Shown: positions 34,265 to 42,379 of the stretch, piece after piece | Layout: every line of letters starts with the position of its first letter | How positions within the stretch are numbered: the first letter of the stretch is position 1 | Source: DATBSK01 sp964501785 | Lineage (GTDB): Bacteria > Actinomycetota > Acidimicrobiia > IMCC26256 > PALSA-555 | Assembly: GCA_964501785.1 (NCBI GenBank) | Contig: CAZCUD010000005.1 | Coordinates: forward strand, 189,010-253,009 | DNA: 64,000 nucleotides | Direction of reading: 5' to 3' | Position numbers and translations under genes: made by a program | The notes under the pieces: generated by a model | Told to the model about the DNA's origin: nothing | Database searches by the model: none | Seen by the model: only the letters and a program-made list of their open reading frames with translations

Positions 34265-34510
34265 ATGACCCCGACCGAGGCTCGGCCCAACGTGCGCCCC
34301 GGCGTCCGCATCCGGCGGGCGTCAGCAGCGGAGCGAGCGCCCGCGGCCGGGGTACCCCCGGCCGCAGCGAGCGACGCCATCAGGGCGAGCGAGCGCCCGC
34401 GGGGCGGGTATCCCGCCCCGCAGAGCCGCGGCACCACCGACGGCGGGCGTCAGCAGCCGAGCGAGCGCCCGCGGGCGGGGTATCCCCGCCCGCAGCGAGC
34501 GAGGCAGTAG
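34265..34510 (+). CDS. Possible 81-residue ORF built from palindromic repeats, ahead of nfeD
   Basis: ATG 3 bases after GAGGAGG. The stop lies 2 bases before the nfeD ATG. Beyond the first 18 residues the protein is the translation of three palindromic repeats (copies B-D): ERAPAAGVPPAAAS, SERPRGGYPAPQ, SERPRAGYPRPQRA. No fold is expected. It could be a real coupled leader, a decayed 5' part of nfeD (the frame is the same as nfeD, separated by one stop), or an accident of repeat insertion. Confidence 0.35.
   Translation: MTPTEARPNVRPGVRIRRASAAERAPAAGVPPAAASDAIRASERPRGGYPAPQSRGTTDGGRQQPSERPRAGYPRPQRARQ
34314..34504. repeat. Palindromic repeat elements, copies B, C and D
   Basis: Hairpins: B GCGGCCGGGG-TAC-CCCCGGCCGC (34343-34365), C GCGGGGCGGG-TAT-CCCGCCCCGC (34399-34421), D GCGGGCGGGG-TAT-CCCCGCCCGC (34471-34493). 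B and D carry the full left flank (GGCGGGCGTCAGCAGC); C has a shortened one. Stem bases 5-7 differ between copies but always remain paired, so the hairpin itself is under selection. The cluster fills most of the gap 34191-34512. Confidence 0.8.
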
Positions 34511-34512
34511 AG

Positions 34513-34974
34513 ATGGACAGCGAGGTCTGGCGCTGGATCTGGCTGGGGGCCACGTTCCTGCTGGCGTTGGGCGAGCTCGCCGTCCCCGGCACGTTCTTCC
34601 TGCTGTCGTTCGCGCTGGGCGCGGCCGTCGCGACGGTGCTCGCGTTCCTCGACGCCTCGTTGCTCACCCAGTGGATCGCGTTCCTCGTGGGGTCGGGCGT
34701 GGGGCTGGCGCTGCTGGTGCCGCTCGGGCGGCGGCTGGCCAGCAACGAGGCCGACGAGGCTCCCGAGGGGGCCGGTCGTTGGGTCGGCCGGGTCGCCGAG
34801 GTCCTCGAGGACATCCCCGGCGGGCCCCACGCCACCGGGCGCGTCCGCGTGGAGCGCGATGTGTGGCGGGCGGAGACCGAGGTCGAGCACCCGATCGCCG
34901 CGGGCAGCAACGTCGAGGTCGTCGCGGTGCGAGGGACCCGGCTCGTCGTGATCCCGCTGACAGACACCGGCTGA
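34513..34974 (+). CDS. NfeD-like membrane protein
   Basis: A 153-residue protein with two or three N-terminal membrane helices (about 7-40 and 45-70) and a C-terminal OB-like beta domain (WVGRVAEVLEDI, GRVRVERDVWRAETEVE, IAAGSNVEVVAVRGTRLVV), the NfeD architecture. NfeD proteins pair with SPFH/stomatin proteins, and the next gene (15 bases on) is one. Start ATG at 34513, immediately after the repeat-derived ORF. Confidence 0.9.
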   Translation: MDSEVWRWIWLGATFLLALGELAVPGTFFLLSFALGAAVATVLAFLDASLLTQWIAFLVGSGVGLALLVPLGRRLASNEADEAPEGAGRWVGRVAEVLEDIPGGPHATGRVRVERDVWRAETEVEHPIAAGSNVEVVAVRGTRLVVIPLTDTG

Positions 34975-34989
34975 GCCCGAGGAGGTCCG

Positions 34990-35955
34990 ATGGTCCCCGT
35001 CATCGTCGTCGCGGTCGTCGCGCTGCTGCTGTTCTTCATCGCGCTGCGATCGGTGCGCATCGTCCGTCCGTACCAGCGCGGCGTCGTCGAGCGCCTCGGC
35101 CGGTTCCGCTACGCCGCCGATCCGGGCCTGCGGATCATCGTGCCGTTCGTCGACCGCATCATCCTGGTCGACATGCGGGAGCAGGTGACCGACGTCCCGC
35201 CCCAGGAGGTCATCACCTCCGACAACGTCGTCGTCTCCGTCGACGCGGTCATCTACTACGAGGCCACCGACCCGCAGCGGCTCGTCTACAACGTGGCCAA
35301 CTTCCAGCTCGCCGTCACGAAGCTCGCCCAGACGAACCTGCGCAACGTCGTCGGTGACATGGAGCTCGACGCCGCGCTCACGTCCCGCGAGACGATCAAC
35401 ACGCATCTCCGGGAGATCCTCGACGACGCGACCGACAAGTGGGGCACGCGCGTCGTGCGGGTCGAGATCCAGCGGATCGACCCGCCACCCGACGTCGTCA
35501 CGTCGATGCACAACCAGATGAAGGCCGAGCGCGACCGACGCGCGGTCGTGACGGAGGCGTCCGGCGTCCGCGAAGCGGCCATCGCCCGGGCCGAGGGCGA
35601 GAAGCAGGCGGCGATCCTCGAGGCGCAGGGCCGGGGTGAGGCGATGGAGCGCATCGCCGACGCCGAGAAGTACCGGCAGCTCACCGTCGCGCTCGGTGAG
35701 GCCGAGGCCATCCGCTCGGTGTTCCAGGCGATGCACGACGGCGACCCGACCCCCGACGTCCTCGCGCTCAAGTACCTCGAGGCGCTCGAGCGCCTCGGCG
35801 ACGGTCAGGCCACGAAGATCTTCCTGCCCACCGAGATGGGCGGCCTCTTCGGCGCGGTCGGTGGCCTCGCCGAGCTGCTCCGCGGCGAGGCAGGAGACGA
35901 GTCGGTGCGGGGCAACGGCTCGCAGGCCGTCGCCACACCGGCCGACCAGGCCTAG
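34990..35955 (+). CDS. SPFH/band-7 (stomatin-like) membrane protein
   Basis: A 321-residue protein: N-terminal membrane helix (residues 1-20), SPFH domain (IVRPYQRGVVERLGRFRY, VDMREQVTDVPPQEVITSDNV, AVIYYEATDP), then a long Ala/Glu/Arg-rich coiled coil (EASGVREAAIARAEGEKQAAI). GAGGAGG precedes the ATG. Stomatin-NfeD pairs scaffold membrane microdomains. Its stop overlaps the stop of the convergent deacetylase gene (35952-35955). Confidence 0.93.
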   Translation: MVPVIVVAVVALLLFFIALRSVRIVRPYQRGVVERLGRFRYAADPGLRIIVPFVDRIILVDMREQVTDVPPQEVITSDNVVVSVDAVIYYEATDPQRLVYNVANFQLAVTKLAQTNLRNVVGDMELDAALTSRETINTHLREILDDATDKWGTRVVRVEIQRIDPPPDVVTSMHNQMKAERDRRAVVTEASGVREAAIARAEGEKQAAILEAQGRGEAMERIADAEKYRQLTVALGEAEAIRSVFQAMHDGDPTPDVLALKYLEALERLGDGQATKIFLPTEMGGLFGAVGGLAELLRGEAGDESVRGNGSQAVATPADQA

Positions 35956-36962
35956 GCGAGATCGGCGCGGCGCCGAGCGGCCGCGTCGACGACGTCACCG
36001 CCGGGCCCGCCGCTCGTCGGCGCCTCGACGCTGCTCCGCTGCCGGCCCACGAGGACCGGCAGGGTCGCCGCCACGCAGTCGCGGATCGCGTCGAGGTCGT
36101 AGCCGCCCTCGAGGAAGACGATGGTGCGCCCGGGCCCGGGGGCGAGCTCGGAAGCGCGCGCGGCGAGCAGCGCGTAGTCGCCGGCCGAGAGCGCGAGGCC
36201 GGTCAGCGGGTCGGCGCGGTGCGCGTCGAAGCCTGCCGACACGAGCACCCAGTCGGGCGCGAACTCCTCGGCGATCGGCGTGATGACCTCGTCGAAGGCC
36301 TGCAGGTAGACGTCGCCGGTCGCGCCCGCGGGGAGCGGGACGTTGCAGGTCGCGCCTTCGGCTCGTTCGCCTCCGGTCTCGTCGAGGCGGCCCGTGCCCG
36401 GGTAGAGCGGCCACTCGTGGAGCGACACGTAGAGCACCTCGGGGTCGTCCCAGAAGATGTCCTGGGTCCCGTTGCCATGATGCGCGTCGTAGTCGACGAT
36501 CGCGACGCGAGCGCCGCGGGCGGTCAGCGCCGCCGCAGTGACCGCCACGTTGTTGAGGAGGCAGAAGCCCATCGGTCGACTTCCGGTCGCGTGGTGACCG
36601 GGTGGTCGAACACCGAGGAACGCGGCGACCCCGTCGCCGCGTTCGAGCGCTTCGCTCGCCGCGATGCCGGCGCCGGCGGCGCGCCGGGCCGCGTCCCACG
36701 AGCCGGTCGACGCGGCGGTGTCGGGGTCGATCCGGCCGCCACCGGCCGCGGAGAGCCGCTCCAGCCGGTCGAGGAGCTGCTCGTCGTGCACCCGCCGCAG
36801 CTCGTCGACCGAGGCGTCGCGGGGTTCGAGGACGACGAACGCATCGTCGATCCCGGCCTCGCTCACCCCGGCCGCGACGGCCCCGAGCCGGGCGACGCGC
36901 TCGGGGTGGCCGGGCCCGGGATCGTGCGCCGAGAAGAGGTCGTCGGCTCCGAGGAGCAGCAC
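35952..36962 (-). CDS. Histone-deacetylase-family (class II-like) protein
   Basis: A 336-residue zinc amidohydrolase of the arginase/deacetylase fold. Active-site motifs: RPPGHHATGSRPMGFCLLNN (tandem His), IVDYDAHHGNGTQDIFW (zinc Asp/His), VSAGFDAHRADPL (third ligand) and FLEGGYD. Bacterial members deacetylate polyamines, acetoin-pathway targets or lysines. GTG start at 36960-36962, 7 bases after the minus-strand hexamer TACGCT. Its C-terminus ends in an extension of about 30 residues. Confidence 0.92.
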   Translation of the reverse strand: MLLLGADDLFSAHDPGPGHPERVARLGAVAAGVSEAGIDDAFVVLEPRDASVDELRRVHDEQLLDRLERLSAAGGGRIDPDTAASTGSWDAARRAAGAGIAASEALERGDGVAAFLGVRPPGHHATGSRPMGFCLLNNVAVTAAALTARGARVAIVDYDAHHGNGTQDIFWDDPEVLYVSLHEWPLYPGTGRLDETGGERAEGATCNVPLPAGATGDVYLQAFDEVITPIAEEFAPDWVLVSAGFDAHRADPLTGLALSAGDYALLAARASELAPGPGRTIVFLEGGYDLDAIRDCVAATLPVLVGRQRSSVEAPTSGGPGGDVVDAAARRRADLA

Positions 36963-36969
36963 GCGGCCG

Positions 36970-37009
36970 AGCGTACCGCCGGGGACGCGAGCGCCTCGAC
37001 GGGTACGCT
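36970..37009. promoter_or_regulatory. Divergent pair of -10 hexamers (TACGCT on each strand)
   Basis: Minus-strand TACGCT (36970-36975) lies 7 bases from the deacetylase GTG; plus-strand TACGCT (37004-37009) lies 8 bases from the GNAT GTG at 37018. The two genes start only 55 bases apart, so their promoters must overlap. Confidence 0.55.
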
Positions 37010-37017
37010 CGCTCGTC

Positions 37018-37743
37018 GTGGCCGAGCGCATCACCGGCGGACGGGCGCGCCACCACTCCTTCGGTTGGGCGCGCGCGATGCCGTGGCGCGGCCATGCCGA
37101 CGTCGCGCACCTCGTGCTCGGCGAGCGCGTGCCCACCGACACCGCGGTGGTCTCCACCTGTCTCGGGACGCTGCGGCGTGCGGGGTACTGCTCGGTCGTG
37201 ACCAGTGCGCTCGCGCCGGCCGACGCACTTCCGTTCGTCGACGCGGGCTTCGAGGTGCGCGAGCGCCTGCACCTCCTCGAGCACGAGCTCGACGACGTCC
37301 CGCCGCCCGACGTCGGCGATCCGCGGGCTCGGCGCGCCTGGCGCACCGATCGTTCGTCGGTGCTCGACCTCGATCGGCTGGCCTTCGACCGGTTCTGGCG
37401 CCTCGAGGAGTCCGGCCTCCGGGAGGCGCTGCACGCGACCCCCGCGGTCCGGTTCCGCGTCGGCGACTTCGAGGCGCCCCGTGAGGGCGTGGCGGCGTAC
37501 GCGATCACCGGTCGGGCCGGTCGCCGTGGCTATCTGCAGCGGGTCGCCGTGCACCCCGACGGGCGCCGCCGCGGGTGGGGTCGGGCCCTGGTCGCCGACG
37601 CCCTGCGCTGGCTGCGCCGCCACGACGTGCGGCGCGCCCTGGTGAACACCCAGTGGACGAACGACGGTGCGCTGGCGCTGTACGAGTCGTGCGGCTTCCG
37701 CCGTCTCCCGGTCGGGTTGTGCGTGCTCGATCGTCGATTGTGA
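37018..37743 (+). CDS. GNAT-family N-acetyltransferase
   Basis: A 241-residue protein. The C-terminal half is a GNAT fold with the acetyl-CoA motif RVAVHPDGRRRGWGRALVADAL (about 180; R-x-x-G-x-G/A present) and LVNTQWTNDGALALYESCGFRR. The N-terminal half also looks GNAT-like but degenerate (TAVVSTCLGTLRRAGYCSVVTSAL, FVDAGFEVRERLHLLEHEL), so it may be a tandem pair. It occupies the position of mutT4 relative to DUF6049/murJ in mycobacteria. Its stop overlaps the next start (GTGA). Confidence 0.85.
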   Translation: MAERITGGRARHHSFGWARAMPWRGHADVAHLVLGERVPTDTAVVSTCLGTLRRAGYCSVVTSALAPADALPFVDAGFEVRERLHLLEHELDDVPPPDVGDPRARRAWRTDRSSVLDLDRLAFDRFWRLEESGLREALHATPAVRFRVGDFEAPREGVAAYAITGRAGRRGYLQRVAVHPDGRRRGWGRALVADALRWLRRHDVRRALVNTQWTNDGALALYESCGFRRLPVGLCVLDRRL

Positions 37744-39779
37744 TCCGCCGCGCGCGCGCGAGCGCGGCGCTGCTCGTGGTCGCCGCGAGCCTGTTCGTGT
37801 CGTTCGCGCTCCCCTCGGCCGCGGCGGGTCCCGATCCCGCGAGCGCGACCGACACCGTGGCACTGCTCACGCAGGACGCGTGGACGCCGATCGGCGGCGA
37901 CCTGCACCTCCAGATCGACGTCCCCGACGCGCTCGCGACGGAGGGCTCGTCGCTCAGCCTCGTCGCCCACCAGCCGCTCGCGACGCGAGCGGGCTTCCAG
38001 CGGGTCATCGACGGTGAGGGGCCCGGGTCGGTGCTCGACCAGGTCGTCGTCCCGGTCGCGGCCGTGCCGGCGTCGCCGACCGGCGCGCGCGCCCTCACCG
38101 TCGGGATCGAGGCCAGCGGCGCCGCCCGGGCCGCCGATCGCCTCTCGTTGCGGCGAGCCGGCGTGTACCCGCTCGCCGTCGAGGTGCGCGACGCCGACGA
38201 CCGGGTGCAGGGCGGGTTCACCACCTTCGTCGTCGCCGTGGCGACCGATGCGTCGGGCGTGCCGGTCGCGCTCGAGGACCGGCTCGGCGTGGCGTGGGTC
38301 TGGCCCCTCGCCGCCGGTCCGTCGACCCTGCCCGACGGCGAGGCCGACCCGGAGGTCGTCGACGCCCTGCGCCCGACGGGGCGCCTGGGTCGTCAGGCCG
38401 TGGCGCTCACCCGGGCAGGTGACCTGCCGCTGACGATCGTGCCCGGGCCCGAGACCCTGGAGGCCTGGGTCCGCCACGGCGAGACCGACGCGTCGATCGC
38501 GCGCGGCGCCGCCGCGGTGCAGGACGCGTCGGGCCGGGAGCAGATCGTCGCGAGCACCTACGTGCCGATCGACCTTCCGTCGTTGCTGGCGAACGGGTTG
38601 GGCACGGTGGTCGACGCCGAGTTCGTGCGCGGGGACGAGACGCTCGCCGCGCTCCTCGGCACCCGGCCCGACACACGCACGGCGCTCGCACGACCGGTGG
38701 ACGCCGCCGCGCTCGCCCGCCTGCGGGCGCGCGGCGTCGACCAGGTGATCGTGGACTCGAGCGCGCTCGCACCGGCCGACCGCCCGAACCCGACACGGCC
38801 CTTCACGCTCCAGCCGCAACCCTCGTTGGTGCCCGGCGCGCCCATGCCCGCGATCGCGAGCGACACCCAGATCGCCTCGCTCCTCGTCGGTGATGGGTCA
38901 CCCGCCCTGCGCGCGCAGCGGACGCTCGCCGCGCTGTCGCTCGTCGCGCTGGAGGCGCCGAACGAGGCGCACGCGGTCACGCTGGTCAACCCCTCCGACT
39001 TCGATCCGCCTGCGCAGCTGCTCGACGCGGTCCTCACTGGTCTGCGCGGCAACCCGTGGCTGCGGCCGATGAGCGTCGACGACGTGTTCGCCGACGTGCC
39101 CGCGGAGACGACGTCCAACGGCTCCCCCGTGACCCGGGAGCTCGCCGGCTACGCGCCGCCGGCGCCACCGGTCCCCGCCGTCCCGTACATGACGACGCTC
39201 GACCGCCTCGACTCCTTCCGGCTCCTCGCCGGCCCGACCGATCCGCAGGTCGTGCGCAGCGAACGCGACATGCTCGTGAGCGAGTCGTCGACGTTCGTCG
39301 GCCCCGTGGGGTCCGCCCGGGCGCTCGCGACGGTCAACCGGGTGCGCACGGGCATCGACGACTTCCTCGATCGCATCCGGGTCCCGCAGCCGAGCACCAT
39401 CACCTTGACGTCGCGCTCGGGCGAGATCCCGCTCACCTTCCGCAACGAGACCGGCCGACCCCTCGACGTCACCCTGCAGCTCACCAGCGCCAAGCTCCGG
39501 TTCCCCGAGGGCCAGACCCGCTCCGTCCACCTGCCGACGCGCAGCACGACGCTGCGGGTCCCGGTCGAGGCCCGGACCTCGGGGACGTTCCCGCTCCGCC
39601 TGTCGGTCACGTCCGTCGACGGGGCGCTGAGCGTCGCCGAGCGTACCTTCCGGGTGCGCTCGACCGCGGTCAGCACCGTCGGGGTGATCCTCATGGCCGG
39701 CGCGGTGATCTTCCTCGCCCTCTGGTGGGGCATCCACATCCGCCGCAGCCGGCGCTCCCGGGCTGCGACCGCCGGCTGA
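37740..39779 (+). CDS. DUF6049 family exported protein, upstream partner of MurJ
   Basis: A 679-residue secreted and membrane-anchored protein: signal peptide (residues 1-30, SAALLVVAASLFVSFALPSA core), a large extracytoplasmic region, and one C-terminal membrane helix (about 645-667) followed by a basic tail (RRSRRSRAATAG). Homologues such as Rv3909 lie just before murJ in actinobacteria; function unproven but probably linked to lipid II flipping. GTG start overlapping the GNAT stop, so translation is coupled. Confidence 0.85.
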   Translation: MIRRARASAALLVVAASLFVSFALPSAAAGPDPASATDTVALLTQDAWTPIGGDLHLQIDVPDALATEGSSLSLVAHQPLATRAGFQRVIDGEGPGSVLDQVVVPVAAVPASPTGARALTVGIEASGAARAADRLSLRRAGVYPLAVEVRDADDRVQGGFTTFVVAVATDASGVPVALEDRLGVAWVWPLAAGPSTLPDGEADPEVVDALRPTGRLGRQAVALTRAGDLPLTIVPGPETLEAWVRHGETDASIARGAAAVQDASGREQIVASTYVPIDLPSLLANGLGTVVDAEFVRGDETLAALLGTRPDTRTALARPVDAAALARLRARGVDQVIVDSSALAPADRPNPTRPFTLQPQPSLVPGAPMPAIASDTQIASLLVGDGSPALRAQRTLAALSLVALEAPNEAHAVTLVNPSDFDPPAQLLDAVLTGLRGNPWLRPMSVDDVFADVPAETTSNGSPVTRELAGYAPPAPPVPAVPYMTTLDRLDSFRLLAGPTDPQVVRSERDMLVSESSTFVGPVGSARALATVNRVRTGIDDFLDRIRVPQPSTITLTSRSGEIPLTFRNETGRPLDVTLQLTSAKLRFPEGQTRSVHLPTRSTTLRVPVEARTSGTFPLRLSVTSVDGALSVAERTFRVRSTAVSTVGVILMAGAVIFLALWWGIHIRRSRRSRAATAG

Positions 39780-39788
39780 GCCGGATCG

Positions 39789-41453
39789 TTGTCTCGCGGT
39801 CCGCGCTCGGCGCGTCAACGCCGGCACGACACGGGTCGGCTGCTCCAGTCGAGCGCGATCGTCGGGCTCGGGACCGCGCTGTCGCGCGCGACCGGGTTCC
39901 TGCGCGTCGCGGCGATCGCGTACGCGCTCGGCGTCACCGCGACCGCGGGCGTGTACTCGTACGCGAACGAGACGCCGAACATCGTCTACGAGCTGCTGCT
40001 CGGCGGGGTCCTCACCGCCACGCTCGTCCCGCAGTTCGTGCGCCACATCCAGCAGCGCGACGACGACGCGACGAGCGCCGTCGTCACCGTGTCGATGCTG
40101 GCGCTCGTCGGCATCACCGTCATCGGCGTCCTGATCGCTCCGCTGATCGTGGACATCTACACGCTGCGGGTGACGGGCCCCGGCCGGGTCGAGCAGCAGG
40201 AGCTCGCCACCAAGCTCCTGCGGCTGTTCATGCCCCAGATGCTCTTCTACGGCTTCACCGCGCTCGCCACCTCGATGCTGAGAGCGCGACGTCGGTTCGC
40301 CGCCGCCGCGTTCGCTCCCGTGCTCAACAACCTGGTCGTGATCGCGATCTTCCTCACGCTCCCGCGGGTGATCGAGGGCCCGTACAGCGTGCGGCGCGTC
40401 AACGACGACCCGACGTTGATCCTCCTGCTGGGCCTCGGCACCACGGCAGGGGTCGCGGCGATGGCGCTGGCCCTCGTGCCCGCGCTGCGGGGCGCGCGCG
40501 TGCGCATGCGCTTCCTCCCGGCCTTCCGCCACGCCGCGGTCCGCACGCTCGTCCGACTGTCGGGGTGGACGTTCGGGTACGTCGTCGCGAACCAGATCGC
40601 GCTGTGGGTCGTGCTCGTGCTCGCCAACGGCGTGGAGGGCGGGGCCTTCGCCTACCTGAGCGCGTACGCGTTCTTCCAGCTGCCGCACGGTCTGTTCTCG
40701 GTCTCGATCATGACCGCGGTCGAGCCCGAGCTCGCCGCGGCGGGCGGGCGCGGCGACATGGCCGCGCTGCGTCACCGGTTCGCCCGCGCGCTGCGGCTCG
40801 TGCTGACGGTCGTGATCCCGGCGGCAGCCGTCTACGTCGCGCTCGCGCGGCCGCTCGTCGTGGCGCTGCTCCAGCGCGGCGCGTTCACCGCCGAGGACGC
40901 GTCGCTGGTGGCCGACACGCTCGTCGGCTTCGCGGTCGGCATCCCGCTGTTCTCGACCTACCTGTTCGCGCTGCGCGTCTACTACGCGCTCGAGGACACG
41001 CGGACGCCGTTCCTCATCAACTGCCTGGAGAACGCGGCGAACATCGGGCTCGCGCTGCTGCTGTTCGACCAGCTGGGCATCGACGGCCTCGCCTTCGCCT
41101 TCTCGGGCGCGTACGCGATCGCGGCGGTGTTGACGCTGGCCCTGCTGTCCCGGCGGATCGGCGGCCTCCAGGGCCGGGGGATCGGGACGACGGTGGCCCG
41201 CGTGGCGCTCGTCGCCGCGGCCGCGGGCGTCGTGGCCTGGCAGGTCGCCGGGCTCGTCGGCTGGGACGGCCCGGGCGAGGCGCTGGTGGCGCTGGTGCTG
41301 GGGGCCGCCGCGGCGTCGGTGGTCACGGTGGCGGGCCTCTGGCTCCTGCGGGTCGACGAGTTCCGCGAGGTCATCGACCTGGTCCGGCGGCGCCGGCCGG
41401 ACGCACCCAGCCCGGCACCCCTGGGCGGGGAGGACCCAGCCGTGGAACGATGA
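39789..41453 (+). CDS. murJ: Lipid II flippase MurJ
   Basis: A 554-residue MOP-superfamily protein with about 14 membrane helices. Motifs: LGTALSRATGFLRVAAIAYALG (about 30; the family Arg of TM1), SYANETPNIVYELLLGGVLTATLVPQ (NxPN-x-x-Y-E), LRLFMPQMLFYG, and FFQLPHGLFSVSI. It flips lipid II to the outer face of the membrane. Unlike mycobacterial MurJ there is no cytoplasmic pseudokinase or C-terminal lectin-like domain; similar parts occur in the kinase gene at 42380. The likely start is TTG at 39789 with a weak ribosome site. Confidence 0.94.
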   Translation: MSRGPRSARQRRHDTGRLLQSSAIVGLGTALSRATGFLRVAAIAYALGVTATAGVYSYANETPNIVYELLLGGVLTATLVPQFVRHIQQRDDDATSAVVTVSMLALVGITVIGVLIAPLIVDIYTLRVTGPGRVEQQELATKLLRLFMPQMLFYGFTALATSMLRARRRFAAAAFAPVLNNLVVIAIFLTLPRVIEGPYSVRRVNDDPTLILLLGLGTTAGVAAMALALVPALRGARVRMRFLPAFRHAAVRTLVRLSGWTFGYVVANQIALWVVLVLANGVEGGAFAYLSAYAFFQLPHGLFSVSIMTAVEPELAAAGGRGDMAALRHRFARALRLVLTVVIPAAAVYVALARPLVVALLQRGAFTAEDASLVADTLVGFAVGIPLFSTYLFALRVYYALEDTRTPFLINCLENAANIGLALLLFDQLGIDGLAFAFSGAYAIAAVLTLALLSRRIGGLQGRGIGTTVARVALVAAAAGVVAWQVAGLVGWDGPGEALVALVLGAAAASVVTVAGLWLLRVDEFREVIDLVRRRRPDAPSPAPLGGEDPAVER

Positions 41454-41481
41454 CGTCCCTGCCATCGGAGAGGAGTCCCTC

Positions 41482-42318
41482 GTGCCGGTACGAGTCGTCA
41501 CCGACAGCGCGTGCGACCTGCCCCAGGAGCTGATCGACGAGCACCAGATCGTGGTCGTGCCGCTGTCGATCCGCTTCGGCGCCGAGGAGCTGGTCGACCG
41601 GGAGGAGCTGTCGACCGCCGAGTTCTGGGAGCGCCTGCGCCGGTCCGACGTGCTGCCCGAGACGGCGGCGCCGTCGGCCGGTGCCTTCGAGAAGGCCTTC
41701 CGTGACCTGATCGGCCAGGACGCCGACGGCATCGTCTGCATCAACCTGTCGTCGCGCCTGTCCGCGACGATGCAGGCCGCCAACGTCGCGGCCGAGGCGG
41801 TCGCCCAGGAGTGCCCCGTGCGGGTCGTCGACTCCCTGACGTGCTCGATGGGCATCGGTGAGCTCTGCCTCGCCGCGGCGCGCCAGGCGGCCGACGGCGC
41901 GACGCTCGAGGCGATCGTCGCCGACGTCACCGCCCGGCGCGACCGCACCCGCCTGTTCGGCGCCCTCGACACGCTCGAGTTCCTCAAGAAGGGCGGTCGC
42001 ATCGGCAACGCGCGCGCGCTCCTCGGGTCGATGCTGTCGATCAAGCCCGTGGTCGAGGTGCGCGACGGCGTCGTCGAGGAGGCCGGCAAGGTGCGCACCC
42101 GCTCCAAGTCGTTGAAGCTGTTGGCCGACAAGGTCGCGGCCCAGCCCATCGACTCCCTGGCGGTGCTCCACGGCGAGGCGGACGACGTCGACGAGCTGCT
42201 CGACCTGCTCGGGGAGGTCTTCCCCCGCGACCGGATCCAGGTCGGCATCGTCGGGCCCGTGATCGGGACCCACGCCGGGCCCGGCGTCATCGGGGTCACG
42301 TTCGTGACCTCGGCCTAG
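41482..42318 (+). CDS. DegV-family fatty-acid-binding protein
   Basis: A 278-residue DegV/FakB-like protein that binds a fatty acid between two domains. Motifs: VRVVTDSACDLPQELIDEH (start), TAAPSAGAFEKAF, INLSSRLSATMQAA (Ser contacting the carboxylate), TLEFLKKGGRIGNARALLGSML and GTHAGPGVIGVTFV. FakB partners supply fatty acids to a FakA kinase, which is not in this window. GTG start behind GGAGAGGAG. Confidence 0.93.
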   Translation: MPVRVVTDSACDLPQELIDEHQIVVVPLSIRFGAEELVDREELSTAEFWERLRRSDVLPETAAPSAGAFEKAFRDLIGQDADGIVCINLSSRLSATMQAANVAAEAVAQECPVRVVDSLTCSMGIGELCLAAARQAADGATLEAIVADVTARRDRTRLFGALDTLEFLKKGGRIGNARALLGSMLSIKPVVEVRDGVVEEAGKVRTRSKSLKLLADKVAAQPIDSLAVLHGEADDVDELLDLLGEVFPRDRIQVGIVGPVIGTHAGPGVIGVTFVTSA

Positions 42319-42367
42319 CGCCGTCAGCCTGCGGGCCCACCGAGGCCCCGGGAGGGGGCCTCCCCGG

Positions 42368-42373
42368 TACCGT
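42368..42373 (+). promoter_or_regulatory. -10 hexamer TACCGT, 6 bases before the kinase gene
   Basis: TACCGT, six bases, GTG at 42380. No ribosome site. It probably drives the kinase-sigM-anti-sigma operon as a leaderless mRNA. Confidence 0.55.
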
Positions 42374-42379
42374 GGCGCG

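Noticed and set aside
37575..37740. Longer N-terminus for the DUF6049 protein
   Set aside because: The extra 55 residues overlap the GNAT gene in another frame and lack a signal peptide; the GTG at 37740 gives a clean signal peptide and a GTGA overlap.
38898..42299. An 1133-codon open frame on the minus strand
   Set aside because: It is the antisense of DUF6049, murJ and degV, with no recognisable domain and typical high-GC shadow composition.
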